Notes: a model not told the origin generated them from the sequence alone. A DNA stretch of 39,051 bases from an uncultured Trueperaceae bacterium (GCA_937907415.1 CALCHY010000375.1:1-39051), one strand, 5' to 3'; positions 7,014-16,128 are shown, numbered from the stretch's first letter. A program made the numbers and translations.

Positions 7014-8014
7014 GCGTCGCTCCCTATGCTGCGCCACGCCTCCGGCGGTACCTGCAGGCCGAAGCTCGCGCCCGGCGCCGGGTGCCCTGGCAGCTCGCGG
7101 TCGAAACCGCGCCAAGTGACGGTCACGCCCCACGCCTCCGCCGTCAGCTTAAGGCGCCAGGCCAGCCCCTCACGCGCGGCGGTCGCCACGGACACGTCCG
7201 TGGCGCCCGTGCCTGGCTCACCTAAGCGCGTCAGGTCGGCGCGGAGCAGCAGCGCACCGTCGGTCGCTGGCAGGTGCGCGCCTTGCGGCGCGGTGTCGTA
7301 CACGTTGTCGTGCCCTAGGAAGCGCGCCGCCCAGGGCCCGGCTGGTTTGGCGAGCAGCTCCTCGCTAGTTCCCACCTGCACGATGCGGCCAGCGCGCATG
7401 AGCGCGACGGTGTCTGCGACCGTGAACGCTTCACCCTGATCGTGCGTGACGTAGATGGCGCCGGCAGGTAGGCCAGTCAGGATGCTGCGCAGCTCGAGCT
7501 TCAAGCTCTCCCGCAGGCTGGCGTCGAGGTTCGAGAGCGGCTCGTCGAGGAGGAGCAGCCGCGGTTCGGGCGCCAACGCGCGCGCTAACGCCACCCGCTG
7601 TTGCTGCCCGCCGCTTAGCTCGGTGACCTTGCGCCGCTCCAGTCCAGCTAGCCCCACGAGTGCAAGGAGTTCCCTCACGCGCGCTGCACGCGTTGCAGCT
7701 GGCACGCGCGCCTCGACCAACCCGAACGCCGCGTTGGCGCCAACGTCCAGGTGAGGGAATAGCGCGAAGTCCTGGAAGACCATCCCGAAACCGCGCCGCG
7801 CGGTCGGAGTGCGCGTCAAGTCATGGTCGCCGATGGCGACGCCGCCCGCATCTGGCGCCTCGAGCCCAGCGACCAAGCGCAGCAAGGTGCTCTTGCCGCA
7901 ACCGCTCGGGCCGAGCAGCGCGAGCGTCGTGCCTGCTACGAGCTCGAGCGTCACGCGGTCGACGGCGGTTACCGCCCCGTAGCGTTTCGTCAGCCCGGTG
8001 AGGCGCAGGTTCAC
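7010..8014 (-). CDS. thiQ: Thiamine ABC transporter ATP-binding protein
   Basis: A 334-residue ABC ATPase that powers thiamine/TPP import with ThiP and ThiB at the inner membrane. It contains Walker A GPSGCGKS (35-42), Q-loop VFQDFALFPH, signature LSGGQQQRVALARAL, Walker B LLLLDEPLSNLD and H-loop VTHD. About 110 C-terminal residues form a TOBE-like regulatory domain, so it is longer than the ~230-residue E. coli ThiQ and could be mistaken for a generic Fe3+/spermidine-type ATPase. The thiamine assignment relies on context: the downstream gene is a thiamine kinase and the binding protein elsewhere in the window is under a TPP riboswitch. The start is GTG, overlapping the stop of a 17-codon ORF (GTGA). 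Confidence 0.8.
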   Translation of the reverse strand: MNLRLTGLTKRYGAVTAVDRVTLELVAGTTLALLGPSGCGKSTLLRLVAGLEAPDAGGVAIGDHDLTRTPTARRGFGMVFQDFALFPHLDVGANAAFGLVEARVPAATRAARVRELLALVGLAGLERRKVTELSGGQQQRVALARALAPEPRLLLLDEPLSNLDASLRESLKLELRSILTGLPAGAIYVTHDQGEAFTVADTVALMRAGRIVQVGTSEELLAKPAGPWAARFLGHDNVYDTAPQGAHLPATDGALLLRADLTRLGEPGTGATDVSVATAAREGLAWRLKLTAEAWGVTVTWRGFDRELPGHPAPGASFGLQVPPEAWRSIGSDA

Positions 8015-8064
8015 GGTGTTGCCTCGACGGCGTGAATGGCGGCGGGCATGGTCTCCGGCATCAT
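8011..8064 (-). CDS. Possible 17-residue coupling ORF between thiP and thiQ
   Basis: The 69-base thiP-thiQ gap contains an ORF encoding MMPETMPAAIHAVEATP whose TGA overlaps the thiQ GTG (GTGA). Translation of it would deliver ribosomes to the thiQ start, which has no strong ribosome-binding site. A TATGAT box (8065-8060) at its 5' end could instead be an internal promoter for thiQ. It may have no coding role. Confidence 0.25.
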   Translation of the reverse strand: MMPETMPAAIHAVEATP

Positions 8065-8083
8065 ACCGGCGCGGCCTGGCGGC

Positions 8084-9679
8084 TCAGAACTCGCTGCGGC
8101 CACGGCGCTGCAGGACCAACATGACGGCAGCAGTGAGGGCCATGAGCACCACGCCAAGCGCTAGGGCCTCCCCGTAATTGCTCGCGCCTGGCCTGCCAAG
8201 GCGGTCGAAGATGGCTACCGGCAACGTGGCGAACTCCGGTCTGACGAGGAGGAGCGTGGCACCGAACTCGCCCATGGATACAGCGAAAGCGAAGGCCGCA
8301 GCGGTGAGGAACGCTGGCCGCAATAGCGGGAGCTCTACGCGCAAGAGCACACGGAGCTGCCCCGCTCCTAGGGTGCTGGCAGCGGCAGCCAAGGCGGGTG
8401 GTTGGGCGCGGTAGGCGGGGAGCAGCGTGCGCGTCACGAAGGGGAAGGCCAGCAGTGCGTGCGCGAGAGGCACGCCCCAAACGGAACCGACAAGGGCAGG
8501 GTAGGCGAGTAGGTAACCGAAGGCGAGCGTGATCGGACTGGTGGCCAGCGGCAGGAGGCTGGCCTGATCGAGCCAGCGCCAGCCGCCGCGCGCGATCGCG
8601 TAGGCGAAGAGGAAGCCGACGACGAGTGCCAGCGCCGCACTGCTGAAAGCGAAGCCAAGCGAGTTGCGCAGCGCATGCCACAAGTCCGTGAAGCCAACAG
8701 TGTGCGACTGGGTGAGGAGCCCGAGGTAGTTGCGCGCCGTCGGCCAAGGCGAGCCAGGGCTGCCGAACGATTGAACGCTCAGAGCGAGCAGGGGCGCGAG
8801 CACCAAGGCGCTCGTCACTAGGAGCGTGCCGCCGAGCAGCAGGTGGGCGCTGCCGCGCGGTGCGCGCGTGGCGTCGCCGGGCACCACGCTCACGGCTAGC
8901 CGTTCCTGCAGCCGCGTGTAGATGAAGCCGACCACCACCATGAGGATGAGTTGCACGAGGGCGAGCGCGGCGGCGGCGTCCAGCGCGAGGAGTCGGGCGG
9001 TCAGGCGGTAGATCTCGACCTCCAGGGTGGCGAACCTGGCGGCTGGCGCGAGGATGAGGATGACCCCGAAGCTCGTGAAGCAGAAGAGGAAGACGAGCAG
9101 GGCGGAGGCTAGGGTGGCGGGCAGCGCGAGGGGGAGGGTGACGCGCCGCAGCGTGCGCCATGGGGTGGCGCCGAGGGTGGAAGCCGCCTCCTCGAGGCGC
9201 GGCGCCACGCCCTCGAGGAAGCCGCCGACGACGCGCGCAACGACCGCGAAGTTGTAGAACACGTGCGCCAACAGCACGATGGCGAGGGTGTTGCGCAGGT
9301 CGACGCCGAGCACTCCCCGCGGTCCGACTAGCGCCAAGAAGCCGATGCCCGCCACGACGGTTGGCATGACGAACGGCACGGAGAACGCCGCAGTGAGCGC
9401 GCGCTTGCCCCGGAAGCGGTAGCGGGCCAAAAGCAGCGCGGTTGGCAGTCCAAGCGCTACCGTCAGGAGCGTAGAGAGAAGCGCCTGGCCGAGGGTGAAG
9501 GCCAGGCGGCCGAGGTAGTACTGGTCGGTCAACGCCGCTATGAAACCCTCGCCGAACGGAGCGTCGGCCGTTGGGGCGAGGCTGCGGGCGAAGATGACGA
9601 CGATGGGTACGACAAGGAACGCGGAGAGGAAGAGGGTGGCCAGGGCGCCAGCCAGGTGGGTCACGGGGCCGCGCTGCAT
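8084..9679 (-). CDS. thiP: Thiamine ABC transporter permease (fused two-domain)
   Basis: A 531-residue inner-membrane permease with about 12 hydrophobic segments arranged as two MetI-like halves. Each half carries an EAA cytoplasmic loop for docking the ATPase: EEAASTLGATPWRTLRRV in the first and AAAASTLGAGQLRVLLRV in the second. This duplicated architecture is shared by ThiP and by iron permeases such as FbpB. The thiamine call comes from the neighbouring kinase and the riboswitch-controlled ThiB in this window. The ATG at 9677-9679 (MQRGP) is preferred over the one 12 bases upstream, because that upstream ATG lies inside a TATGCT -10 box placed 7 bases before it, giving a leaderless start. 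addA ends 38 bases upstream on the same strand. Confidence 0.8.
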   Translation of the reverse strand: MQRGPVTHLAGALATLFLSAFLVVPIVVIFARSLAPTADAPFGEGFIAALTDQYYLGRLAFTLGQALLSTLLTVALGLPTALLLARYRFRGKRALTAAFSVPFVMPTVVAGIGFLALVGPRGVLGVDLRNTLAIVLLAHVFYNFAVVARVVGGFLEGVAPRLEEAASTLGATPWRTLRRVTLPLALPATLASALLVFLFCFTSFGVILILAPAARFATLEVEIYRLTARLLALDAAAALALVQLILMVVVGFIYTRLQERLAVSVVPGDATRAPRGSAHLLLGGTLLVTSALVLAPLLALSVQSFGSPGSPWPTARNYLGLLTQSHTVGFTDLWHALRNSLGFAFSSAALALVVGFLFAYAIARGGWRWLDQASLLPLATSPITLAFGYLLAYPALVGSVWGVPLAHALLAFPFVTRTLLPAYRAQPPALAAAASTLGAGQLRVLLRVELPLLRPAFLTAAAFAFAVSMGEFGATLLLVRPEFATLPVAIFDRLGRPGASNYGEALALGVVLMALTAAVMLVLQRRGRSEF

Positions 9680-9717
9680 GCTGCAAAGCATAGGCCACCG
9701 GTTGTGAGGCCTGCTGG

Positions 9718-12700
9718 TTAGGTGGGGGTCCCGCCGTCACCGGCGGACCCTCGTTCGACGGGGCGCACCACGCGCACCTCGCCTAGCGCCGCGAGGACGA
9801 TGAGCCCCTTGCGTGCGCCGGTCAGTCGCAGGTAGGCGCGCACTTGCTCCTCGTAATGCGCGATGGTCTCTGTGCGGGGTGCGCGGTCGGACTTCCAGTC
9901 GATGACGACCTCCGGCTTGCCGCTCACGTCGACCGCGATGGCGTCGGCCACTCCGCCCCACACGACCGCGTTACCCGTCGCGGGGTCCGTTTCCACTCCG
10001 GACACCGCCACCTCAGCGGCGAGGCGGTCGGCTAGCGCGCGGACTTCGGGCGCGTGCCAGGCGCGCTCCGCCATGGCGGCTACCTCCTCAGGGTCGATGA
10101 CGAAGGGGCCGACGTCGAGGACCGCGAGCAGCTCGGCGGCGCGGCCGGTCAGCGCTGTTAGATCGGCCGCTGCTGAGAGGTTGATGACCTCCTCGAGGAG
10201 CTTGTGGAGAACGATGCCGCGCGCCGTGCCGACCGCCAGGCTCGGTTGAGGGCTGACCTCGTCCTCGCCGGCGTCAAGCCCAGCAAGGACGAGTGCCCCG
10301 CGTAGTGGCGTGTATTCAGGTTCGCTGACGGGGTCGGGTCCACTGGCTGCTCCATCGTCCTGGCGGCTCGGCGCCCGCCTCTGGACTGTGCGGGCGGCGC
10401 GGGCCACCACGGCCGCCTGCTCGGCGAACTCGGCAGGTGACTGCGCGCGGTCCTCGCCGGCTTGCGCCCGGTGGGCAGTGGCCGCCGTGACGGTGAACGA
10501 ATGCCAGCTCGTCTCGCCTTGCCAAGGTGCGAGGTTGCACCAGGCGCCAGCGCCGCTTTCGAAGTCGAAGCTTGGCACTACGAGCAGGTCGCGCGCCCGC
10601 GTTGCCGTCACGTACCACAGGCGCAAGCGTTCCGCGTGCTGGTCGGCCTTCTCGCGTGCGAGGAGTGATTCGGCATGCTGGCCGGACTGGCCGAGGAGGT
10701 TCATGACTGGACGGTTGCCGTGGCGACTGAACCACGGGCCGCTCGGCCCGTCGCTGTCAGACATAGAGCTGACTGGGATCACTACGCGCCACTCCAGCCC
10801 CTTGGCCGAGTGCATGGTCATGATGGAGATGGCGTCCTCGGCGGCGTCGACGCGGCCCTCGAGTTCCGCCTCGCCCTCGTGCCAAGCGGCCCATACGTCG
10901 TCAGCGTAGGCGCGCAGGCCGCGTAGCGCATACGGTTTCGCGCCTTGCAAGAAGCGCTCTAGGTTGGCGAGCGCGCGGTCGGAACGGCCAGGGTGGCGGT
11001 TGACGAGCACCGGCCTTAGCTCGAGCACCTCGGTGGCGAGCGAGAGCAGGGCGAACGGCGCCATGTCGAAGCGCGCGGCGCTTAGCGCCGCGAGTTGGCT
11101 GATGACCTCAGCGACTCGTGGTGTCGGCAGGATGGCCGGGTCGACCGCGAGGGTAAGGCGTCCGCAACCGGTCTGCTGCTCGAGTGCGTGAGCTACGTCG
11201 AGCAGCTCCTCATCCGTGACGCCGATCATGGGCCCGCGCAAGAAGGCGCCGAGCGCGAGGGTGTTTAGCGGATCAGCTAGCGCCGCAGTAAGCGCGACGA
11301 GGTCCTGGACTTCTTGGCGCCGATAGAGGCCCTTACCTGCTTGGCTCGCGACGCCGAGGCCGAGCGCTTCGAGCTCGCGTTCGTAATGCTCGAGCCCCGT
11401 GTAGCTCGGCGCAAGCAGGGCGATGTCACCGGGACAGACTGGTCCGTCTAGCAAATCGCTTGTGCCGGCGACGAGCGCGCTGCACAGCGCCGCCACGGCT
11501 ACTGCCTCTGCCCGGCGCTGGTCGTCGATGGTGGTAGCTGGCTCTGACTTGCGCGCTGCGGCACCTGACGCCTCGTCTGCCTCCACGGTCGCTTGAAGCG
11601 CATCGGAGTTGCCCGGTTGCGTTACGACCTGCAACCGCACGAGGGCGGGCCCGGCCAGCGGCAGGCGGCGGTGGTCGAGGTCCGCGTAGCCCGCCTGGCC
11701 GGGGCCGGTCAACGGACCGGCGAAGGTGTGGTTGGCGTTCGCCAGAATGTCTGGCACGGAGCGGAAGTTGTTGTTCAACTGCAGCGTCAAGGAGCCGCCA
11801 TCCTGCGTGAGTGCAGCGCGCAAAGCGTTGTAGGTGCCCGAGTCAGCGCCTCTGAAGCGGTAGATGGACTGGTTTGGGTCGCCAACCACGAAGCGCGCCC
11901 CTGGACGCGACGGCCAGGCGCGCCAGTCACCAGCCTGGTCCGCGGTCGGCGGCACGCCGGTAAGGCGCCACACGATCTCGGCCTGCACAGGGTCGGTGTC
12001 CTGGAACTCGTCGACGAGCACGTGCAGGTAGCGTCGTGCCAGTTCGGCCCTTACTTGTTCGTTGTCGCGCAGTAGGCGCGCGGCGTTGGCGATGAGGTCG
12101 TCGAAGTCCAGACTCGCCCGCTGCCGTTTCGCCTCCGCGTAGGCGGCCACTACCTCGGCAAGCGCATCCATCAGTACACCGAGTAGGTGGTCGGACGCCT
12201 CGGCCGCGAGGGCGGTGATGGCCTCGTCGAGGAGGAGGTGGGCGGAGGCCAGCACCTCGTAACTAGCTGCCGCGTCGGACGCCGAGGCGCCAGTTGAACG
12301 CATCGCACTCACCCACGCGCCCTTGACGTTCAGTTTCCTGACGCTTCCGGTAGTGGTGAACAGCGTTCTTGCCCCCCGGTCTAGCGCGGCGATGGCAAGG
12401 TCCGTTTGGCTTGGGGACTCCCTCAGGCCGGCGACGTAGTCCCGCGCCTCCGCAGCGATCTTGACGACCTTCTCTGGTGCGCCGGTCACTGTGGCGACCA
12501 GGCCGCAGAACGCGGCGGCTGCCTCACCAGCGGCGGAGGCGGCGGGCTCGAGCGCCACAGCAGGCAGCCGCATGTCCGGGTGCGCCCGCATGAGCTTCAG
12601 CAGGTCCTTGATGCTTCTTAGACCTGGAGCTGCCGGGTGCGTGAGGAGCAGTGCGAGTGGGTCTTCTGCAGCAGGCGCGCCAGCACTTGCAAGGCCTTGC

Positions 12701-13215
12701 GCGGCCTCTGCTCCTAGGCGGCGCCTCAACCAGGCGTCGAAGACGTCGTCGAAGAGGAGAGCGGCCGCGCCCGCGTCGATGACGGTGGCGCCAGGGTCGA
12801 CTCCCGCCTCGACGGGGTACGGAAGCGACAGCTCGCGGGCGAAGCCGTGGATGGTCGTGCTCGTCAGCTCGTCGAGGTTGGCCAGGGCCGCGGCGAGACG
12901 CTCGCGTTGTGCGTCGCTTGGCGCTCCATCAGGGAACGCGGGCTGCAGCGGCGCTGGCACTGCTCCCGCGCCAAGTTGAGCGACGTACTCACGCACGCGC
13001 GCTGCGAGTTCGGCCGCCGCGAGTTCCGTGAAGGTGATCGCGGCGATGCTGCTTGGCGCCACGCCCTCGGCCAAGAGGAGCGCGACGCGCCCGGCCAAGA
13101 TGGCGGTCTTGCCAGAACCAGCGCCCGCCTCGACCAGCAGCCCGTGAGCGGTGTCGGTCAGCGCGGTGCGGCGCGCGGCCGCGTCCGAGAGAGGCGTGCT
13201 CAGCCAGCCGCTCAC
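9718..13215 (-). CDS. addA: AddA-type UvrD-family helicase/nuclease (ATP-dependent exonuclease subunit A)
   Basis: 1165 residues, close to the ~1230 usual for AddA. It is a superfamily 1A helicase with a C-terminal RecB-type nuclease that resects double-strand breaks to load RecA. Motifs in order are Walker A EAGAGSGKT (29-37), ITFTELAAAEL, motif II VDEFQDTDPVQ near residue 403, motif III VGDPNQSIYRFRGAD, motif V TMHSAKGLEW, motif VI LWYVTATRARDLLVV, and the PD-(D/E)XK core VIDWKSDR near residue 1103 followed by the QVRAY helix. The start is GTG and its GTGA overlaps the addB stop. Together they form an addB-addA operon upstream of thiP on the same strand. Deinococcus radiodurans naturally lacks RecBCD/AddAB, so presence here is notable. 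Confidence 0.88.
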   Translation of the reverse strand: MSGWLSTPLSDAAARRTALTDTAHGLLVEAGAGSGKTAILAGRVALLLAEGVAPSSIAAITFTELAAAELAARVREYVAQLGAGAVPAPLQPAFPDGAPSDAQRERLAAALANLDELTSTTIHGFARELSLPYPVEAGVDPGATVIDAGAAALLFDDVFDAWLRRRLGAEAAQGLASAGAPAAEDPLALLLTHPAAPGLRSIKDLLKLMRAHPDMRLPAVALEPAASAAGEAAAAFCGLVATVTGAPEKVVKIAAEARDYVAGLRESPSQTDLAIAALDRGARTLFTTTGSVRKLNVKGAWVSAMRSTGASASDAAASYEVLASAHLLLDEAITALAAEASDHLLGVLMDALAEVVAAYAEAKRQRASLDFDDLIANAARLLRDNEQVRAELARRYLHVLVDEFQDTDPVQAEIVWRLTGVPPTADQAGDWRAWPSRPGARFVVGDPNQSIYRFRGADSGTYNALRAALTQDGGSLTLQLNNNFRSVPDILANANHTFAGPLTGPGQAGYADLDHRRLPLAGPALVRLQVVTQPGNSDALQATVEADEASGAAARKSEPATTIDDQRRAEAVAVAALCSALVAGTSDLLDGPVCPGDIALLAPSYTGLEHYERELEALGLGVASQAGKGLYRRQEVQDLVALTAALADPLNTLALGAFLRGPMIGVTDEELLDVAHALEQQTGCGRLTLAVDPAILPTPRVAEVISQLAALSAARFDMAPFALLSLATEVLELRPVLVNRHPGRSDRALANLERFLQGAKPYALRGLRAYADDVWAAWHEGEAELEGRVDAAEDAISIMTMHSAKGLEWRVVIPVSSMSDSDGPSGPWFSRHGNRPVMNLLGQSGQHAESLLAREKADQHAERLRLWYVTATRARDLLVVPSFDFESGAGAWCNLAPWQGETSWHSFTVTAATAHRAQAGEDRAQSPAEFAEQAAVVARAARTVQRRAPSRQDDGAASGPDPVSEPEYTPLRGALVLAGLDAGEDEVSPQPSLAVGTARGIVLHKLLEEVINLSAAADLTALTGRAAELLAVLDVGPFVIDPEEVAAMAERAWHAPEVRALADRLAAEVAVSGVETDPATGNAVVWGGVADAIAVDVSGKPEVVIDWKSDRAPRTETIAHYEEQVRAYLRLTGARKGLIVLAALGEVRVVRPVERGSAGDGGTPT

Positions 13216-15857
13216 GCCTCACGCCCCAACGCGGCGTCGAGCGGGCCGCGCACGCGCCCGATGGCCTCGGCCTTCGTTCTCAGGTAGCCGCCTACTCCAG
13301 ACGCGGGATATGCGATGCGCGTGGCGGCGAACGGCGACCGCAGCCCGGGGCCCGCGATGGCGTTTCCTTGCAGGAGGTTGGCGACCGCGAGAGTCGCCGA
13401 CTCGGTGAGGGCGAGGATGGCCGCGTCAGGGTCGGCTAGTGAGCGCGTGACTCCTTGCCGTGGGTGTGCGAGGAGCGCCTCGACCGCCCACCCCTCCCCG
13501 AGCAGCTGGCGCACGGCGACCGTGTACAGCGTGCGTTGCAGCTCCTCGCCGCCCGCGAGCCCGTCGGTCTCCTTGAGCGGCTTGCCTGACTTGAAGTCGA
13601 CTACCCGCACGCGCCTGCCGTTGCGGTCGAGTTCTAGGCGGTCGATCACGCCCCGCACACGCAAGTCGGTGCCTGGCAGGACCACTGCGGCGTTCTGACG
13701 CCACGGCAAGGAGACGCGGTCGTCATCGGCGTCTGACGAAGTCGTGTAACCGAAGCGCACCTCAGCGTAGCTCTCCTGCCAGGCGGCTTGGCCGTCGTCG
13801 AACGTGAGTGACCAGGTCGCCCACGCCTCGACGGCCCGCAACGTAGCGCTCCACAGGACGGCGGGTGGCACGGGCCGCTCGGCCTCCCACTTGGCGGCAA
13901 CCTGGCGGCGCGCCCGCGAAACGGCGGCGGCCACTTCGAGCGTGCCGGGCGCAGCGACCGCCAGGAGGCTGGCAGTTAGCTCGAGCACCTCGTGGAGCAA
14001 GGTGCCGAGCGCGGCCGGATCGAGCGCCAGGAGCTCCTCCTGGGGCTCGGGGCGGTGCCAGCCGAGGGCGTACTGGGCCACGAAGGCGTGGGGGTCTAGG
14101 AGCAGGGACTTGAGCGAGGTGGCTGAGTGCGTGCGGCCAAGCGCGCGGACCACGGCTGGGTGGTGTGGTCGCACGACGCCGTCGTGAGGCGTGAGGTTCG
14201 GTGAGTAGGTCGAGGCGTACGCGCTGCGGGCCTTGGCGATTCGCGGGTCGCTGCGTAGCTCGGCTGGGCGGAAGGCGCGGCGGTCGGCTTCGCTAAGGGC
14301 GTGAACGGTGCCGGCCACCGGAGCGCTACTCGCCTTGACGTCGCGCAGTTCGGCGATGAGCGGACTGGGCGCCTGCGCGCGGCCGTCTGGCCCGCGCCGC
14401 GGCCACGACAGCACTACCTCCTCGCGCGCGCCTGCCATGAGGGCGGCGAAGGTCTCGGCATCCACTTGCGCAACGCTCTTCTCGCGTAACGTCGTTCCCG
14501 GACGTAGCCGCTGGGGCAAGAGGGCATCTTCGTCCGAACCGCGGCGGGGCCAAGACCTGGACGCAAGCCCAAGGAGGCGCGTGAGCGGTCGCGGCCACGC
14601 CATCGATGTAGCGGCAGGGCCCCACAAGACGGCGGTAGCCGGGTCGACGCCGTCCGAGACGCGCAGACCCTGCAAGGACTGTTCGAGGACGGTGGTCGGG
14701 CCCTCAGCCAGCGCCTGGTGCCAGAGCGCCGCCGCGCTGCCCCCTAACCAGCGCTCGCCGACCCTGCCAGCGGCGGCAAGGCCGGGCGTCACGTCCGCCA
14801 CCAGGCGCTCGACGATCAGAGCCTGCTCCGGTTCGCGGGCGGCTAGCTGCCCAAGGGCACGCCGCCACTGCGGCACGGTGACTAGGTAGGCGTGCGGCTT
14901 GAGCTCGTCTGCCCACGTCTCCGGGAGGATCGCGAGCGGGCCAACGGTGGCGGCGCGCGCCGCGCTCACCATGCGCCCAACGCGCTGCTGCGAAGGGCCC
15001 CTCACGAGCATGTCAGCGAGAGCCGCCGCTACCTGACCGGCCCCCGTGTTCATGGCAGGTAACCCGTGGGCAGCGTGCAAACTGATGCCAGCGTTCTCGG
15101 CCTGCGTGAGGATGGCATCGTCGTAGGCGGCAACGGCCACGGCGGCCAGCGCCAGCTCTTCTGGCCTACGACCGGCGCTGAGGTGCGCATGGACCCAGCG
15201 CAACGCCTCGAGCGCCTCATGGTCCGGATCCGCGCAACTGAGTGCGCATACCGTTGGCGTTTCCTGGCTAGCAGGCGACCACGTGATGGCGGGCGGCAGC
15301 CATGTTGGGGCGGTCTGCGAAGCACCGAACCAAGTGACGTCGACGTGCTCGGCGACGTCGGCTAGCAGGCCGCGGTAGAGCGGCGGCACGTCGGAGATCC
15401 GGTCTAGTGTGATCCGGCCAGTCAGCTTCGCCGCGAGGTGAGCGCGTTCGCGCGCCAAGCCGATGAGGTGGTTAGGGAGTAAGGCACCAGTGCCAGAAGT
15501 GGCCGCCACGTGGCGCTCCAACGCCGCCAGCTCGGCCCACCTGCCGCCCGCGCCAGCGTGATCCGCGAGGACGATGTTGGCGTGCCACGCAGCGACGAGC
15601 GTGCGAGCGGCCGCGCTTGCGAAGCCAGGCATGGCGGCCAGGTCGCGCAACGACGTCAGGTCGGTGACGGGTGGCTCTTGGAGCGCCGAGCGCACCTCTG
15701 CCACGCTAACTGGCCGCAGGAGCCCGCCGGCCAACCGCGCCGCCAAACCAGCGATCGTCGTCACCTCGTGCCCGATGCTGTGCTTGGCCGCAAGCTCGTC
15801 GCGCACGCGGCGCTCCCCAAGGCGGCCTGAGACGATGTAAGTTGCGCGGCCGAGCAC
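13212..15857 (-). CDS. addB: AddB-like PD-(D/E)XK nuclease subunit
   Basis: 881 residues, shorter than the ~1160 of Bacillus AddB. The N-terminal half resembles a degenerate UvrD-like fold, but I see no GxGKT Walker A; the N-terminus reads YIVSGRLGERRVRDEL. The C-terminal RecB-type nuclease is intact, with a conserved Glu/His region (TLLHEVLEL), the VVDFKSGK metal-binding core near residue 752 and an LQRTLYTVAV helix (QxxxY). The cluster of four Cys that holds the Fe-S staple in AddB is not visible; no Cys follows the nuclease core. The start is GTG with GGAGGT 5 bases upstream. The role as partner of AddA is inferred from the overlap and the nuclease; subunit naming is tentative. Confidence 0.75.
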   Translation of the reverse strand: MLGRATYIVSGRLGERRVRDELAAKHSIGHEVTTIAGLAARLAGGLLRPVSVAEVRSALQEPPVTDLTSLRDLAAMPGFASAAARTLVAAWHANIVLADHAGAGGRWAELAALERHVAATSGTGALLPNHLIGLARERAHLAAKLTGRITLDRISDVPPLYRGLLADVAEHVDVTWFGASQTAPTWLPPAITWSPASQETPTVCALSCADPDHEALEALRWVHAHLSAGRRPEELALAAVAVAAYDDAILTQAENAGISLHAAHGLPAMNTGAGQVAAALADMLVRGPSQQRVGRMVSAARAATVGPLAILPETWADELKPHAYLVTVPQWRRALGQLAAREPEQALIVERLVADVTPGLAAAGRVGERWLGGSAAALWHQALAEGPTTVLEQSLQGLRVSDGVDPATAVLWGPAATSMAWPRPLTRLLGLASRSWPRRGSDEDALLPQRLRPGTTLREKSVAQVDAETFAALMAGAREEVVLSWPRRGPDGRAQAPSPLIAELRDVKASSAPVAGTVHALSEADRRAFRPAELRSDPRIAKARSAYASTYSPNLTPHDGVVRPHHPAVVRALGRTHSATSLKSLLLDPHAFVAQYALGWHRPEPQEELLALDPAALGTLLHEVLELTASLLAVAAPGTLEVAAAVSRARRQVAAKWEAERPVPPAVLWSATLRAVEAWATWSLTFDDGQAAWQESYAEVRFGYTTSSDADDDRVSLPWRQNAAVVLPGTDLRVRGVIDRLELDRNGRRVRVVDFKSGKPLKETDGLAGGEELQRTLYTVAVRQLLGEGWAVEALLAHPRQGVTRSLADPDAAILALTESATLAVANLLQGNAIAGPGLRSPFAATRIAYPASGVGGYLRTKAEAIGRVRGPLDAALGREA

Positions 15858-15885
15858 TCGCGACCTCCTCGGTGGTGGTCCTGCG

Positions 15886-15912
15886 AGGATAGCCCTAACC
15901 TGCGACGGTTAG
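15886..15912 (-). promoter_or_regulatory. addB: Candidate addB promoter with inverted repeat
   Basis: On the minus strand a TATCCT -10-like box (15886-15891) is preceded, 3 bases upstream, by the perfect inverted repeat CTAACC-N6-GGTTAG (15895-15912). A palindrome at this place would cover the spacer and -35 region, as a repressor operator does. Which protein binds is unknown. Confidence 0.4.
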
Positions 15913-15971
15913 TGCCGCACCGTGCGTAGGAGGCGGGTCACGCTTCCCGCACCCTCACCACTGCCGACCCC

Positions 15972-16000
15972 TTGACAAATGGCCTCGCCACCGCTAGAGT
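15972..16000 (+). promoter_or_regulatory. Strong promoter of the ABC exporter leader
   Basis: Consensus TTGACA (15972-15977), a 17-base spacer, then TAGAGT (15995-16000). It is the closest match to a housekeeping-sigma promoter in the window. Transcription should start near 16006-16009, only 2-5 bases before the leader ATG. The stretch 15913-15971 between the addB operator and this promoter shows nothing recognisable. Confidence 0.85.
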
Positions 16001-16010
16001 CCCTGACGGT

Positions 16011-16106
16011 ATGGCAGGAGTTATCAACCACGTCTGCGCGCGGCTGCGCCACAGCACCGGTGGCTTGCCGCTCATGGGAGAGGACTGCCTGTTCGTCGCT
16101 GATTAA
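16011..16106 (+). CDS. Putative 31-residue leader peptide of the ABC exporter
   Basis: An ORF from ATG 16011 to TAA 16104-16106 starts MAGVINHVCARL and ends CLFVAD. It begins within a few bases of the predicted transcription start and is followed by an intrinsic terminator and then the exporter genes. A hairpin lies inside it (GCGGC/GCCGC enclosing GCCAC/GTGGC, 16040-16071), and a second one (GTCGCTG 16095-16101 with CAGCGAC 16123-16129) covers its stop codon, so a ribosome on the last codons would block that hairpin. This is the arrangement of ribosome-controlled leaders such as BmrB of Bacillus subtilis, which precedes the exporter BmrCD. It has no recognisable homology; expression is an inference. 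Confidence 0.55.
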   Translation: MAGVINHVCARLRHSTGGLPLMGEDCLFVAD

Positions 16107-16128
16107 CTACTAACGCTTTACGCAGCGA

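Noticed and set aside
8061..9740. Long open frame of 559 codons antiparallel or overlapping thiP in another frame
   Set aside because: It is Pro/Arg/His-rich out-of-frame sequence typical of GC-rich shadow frames; thiP in the other frame has membrane helices and family motifs.
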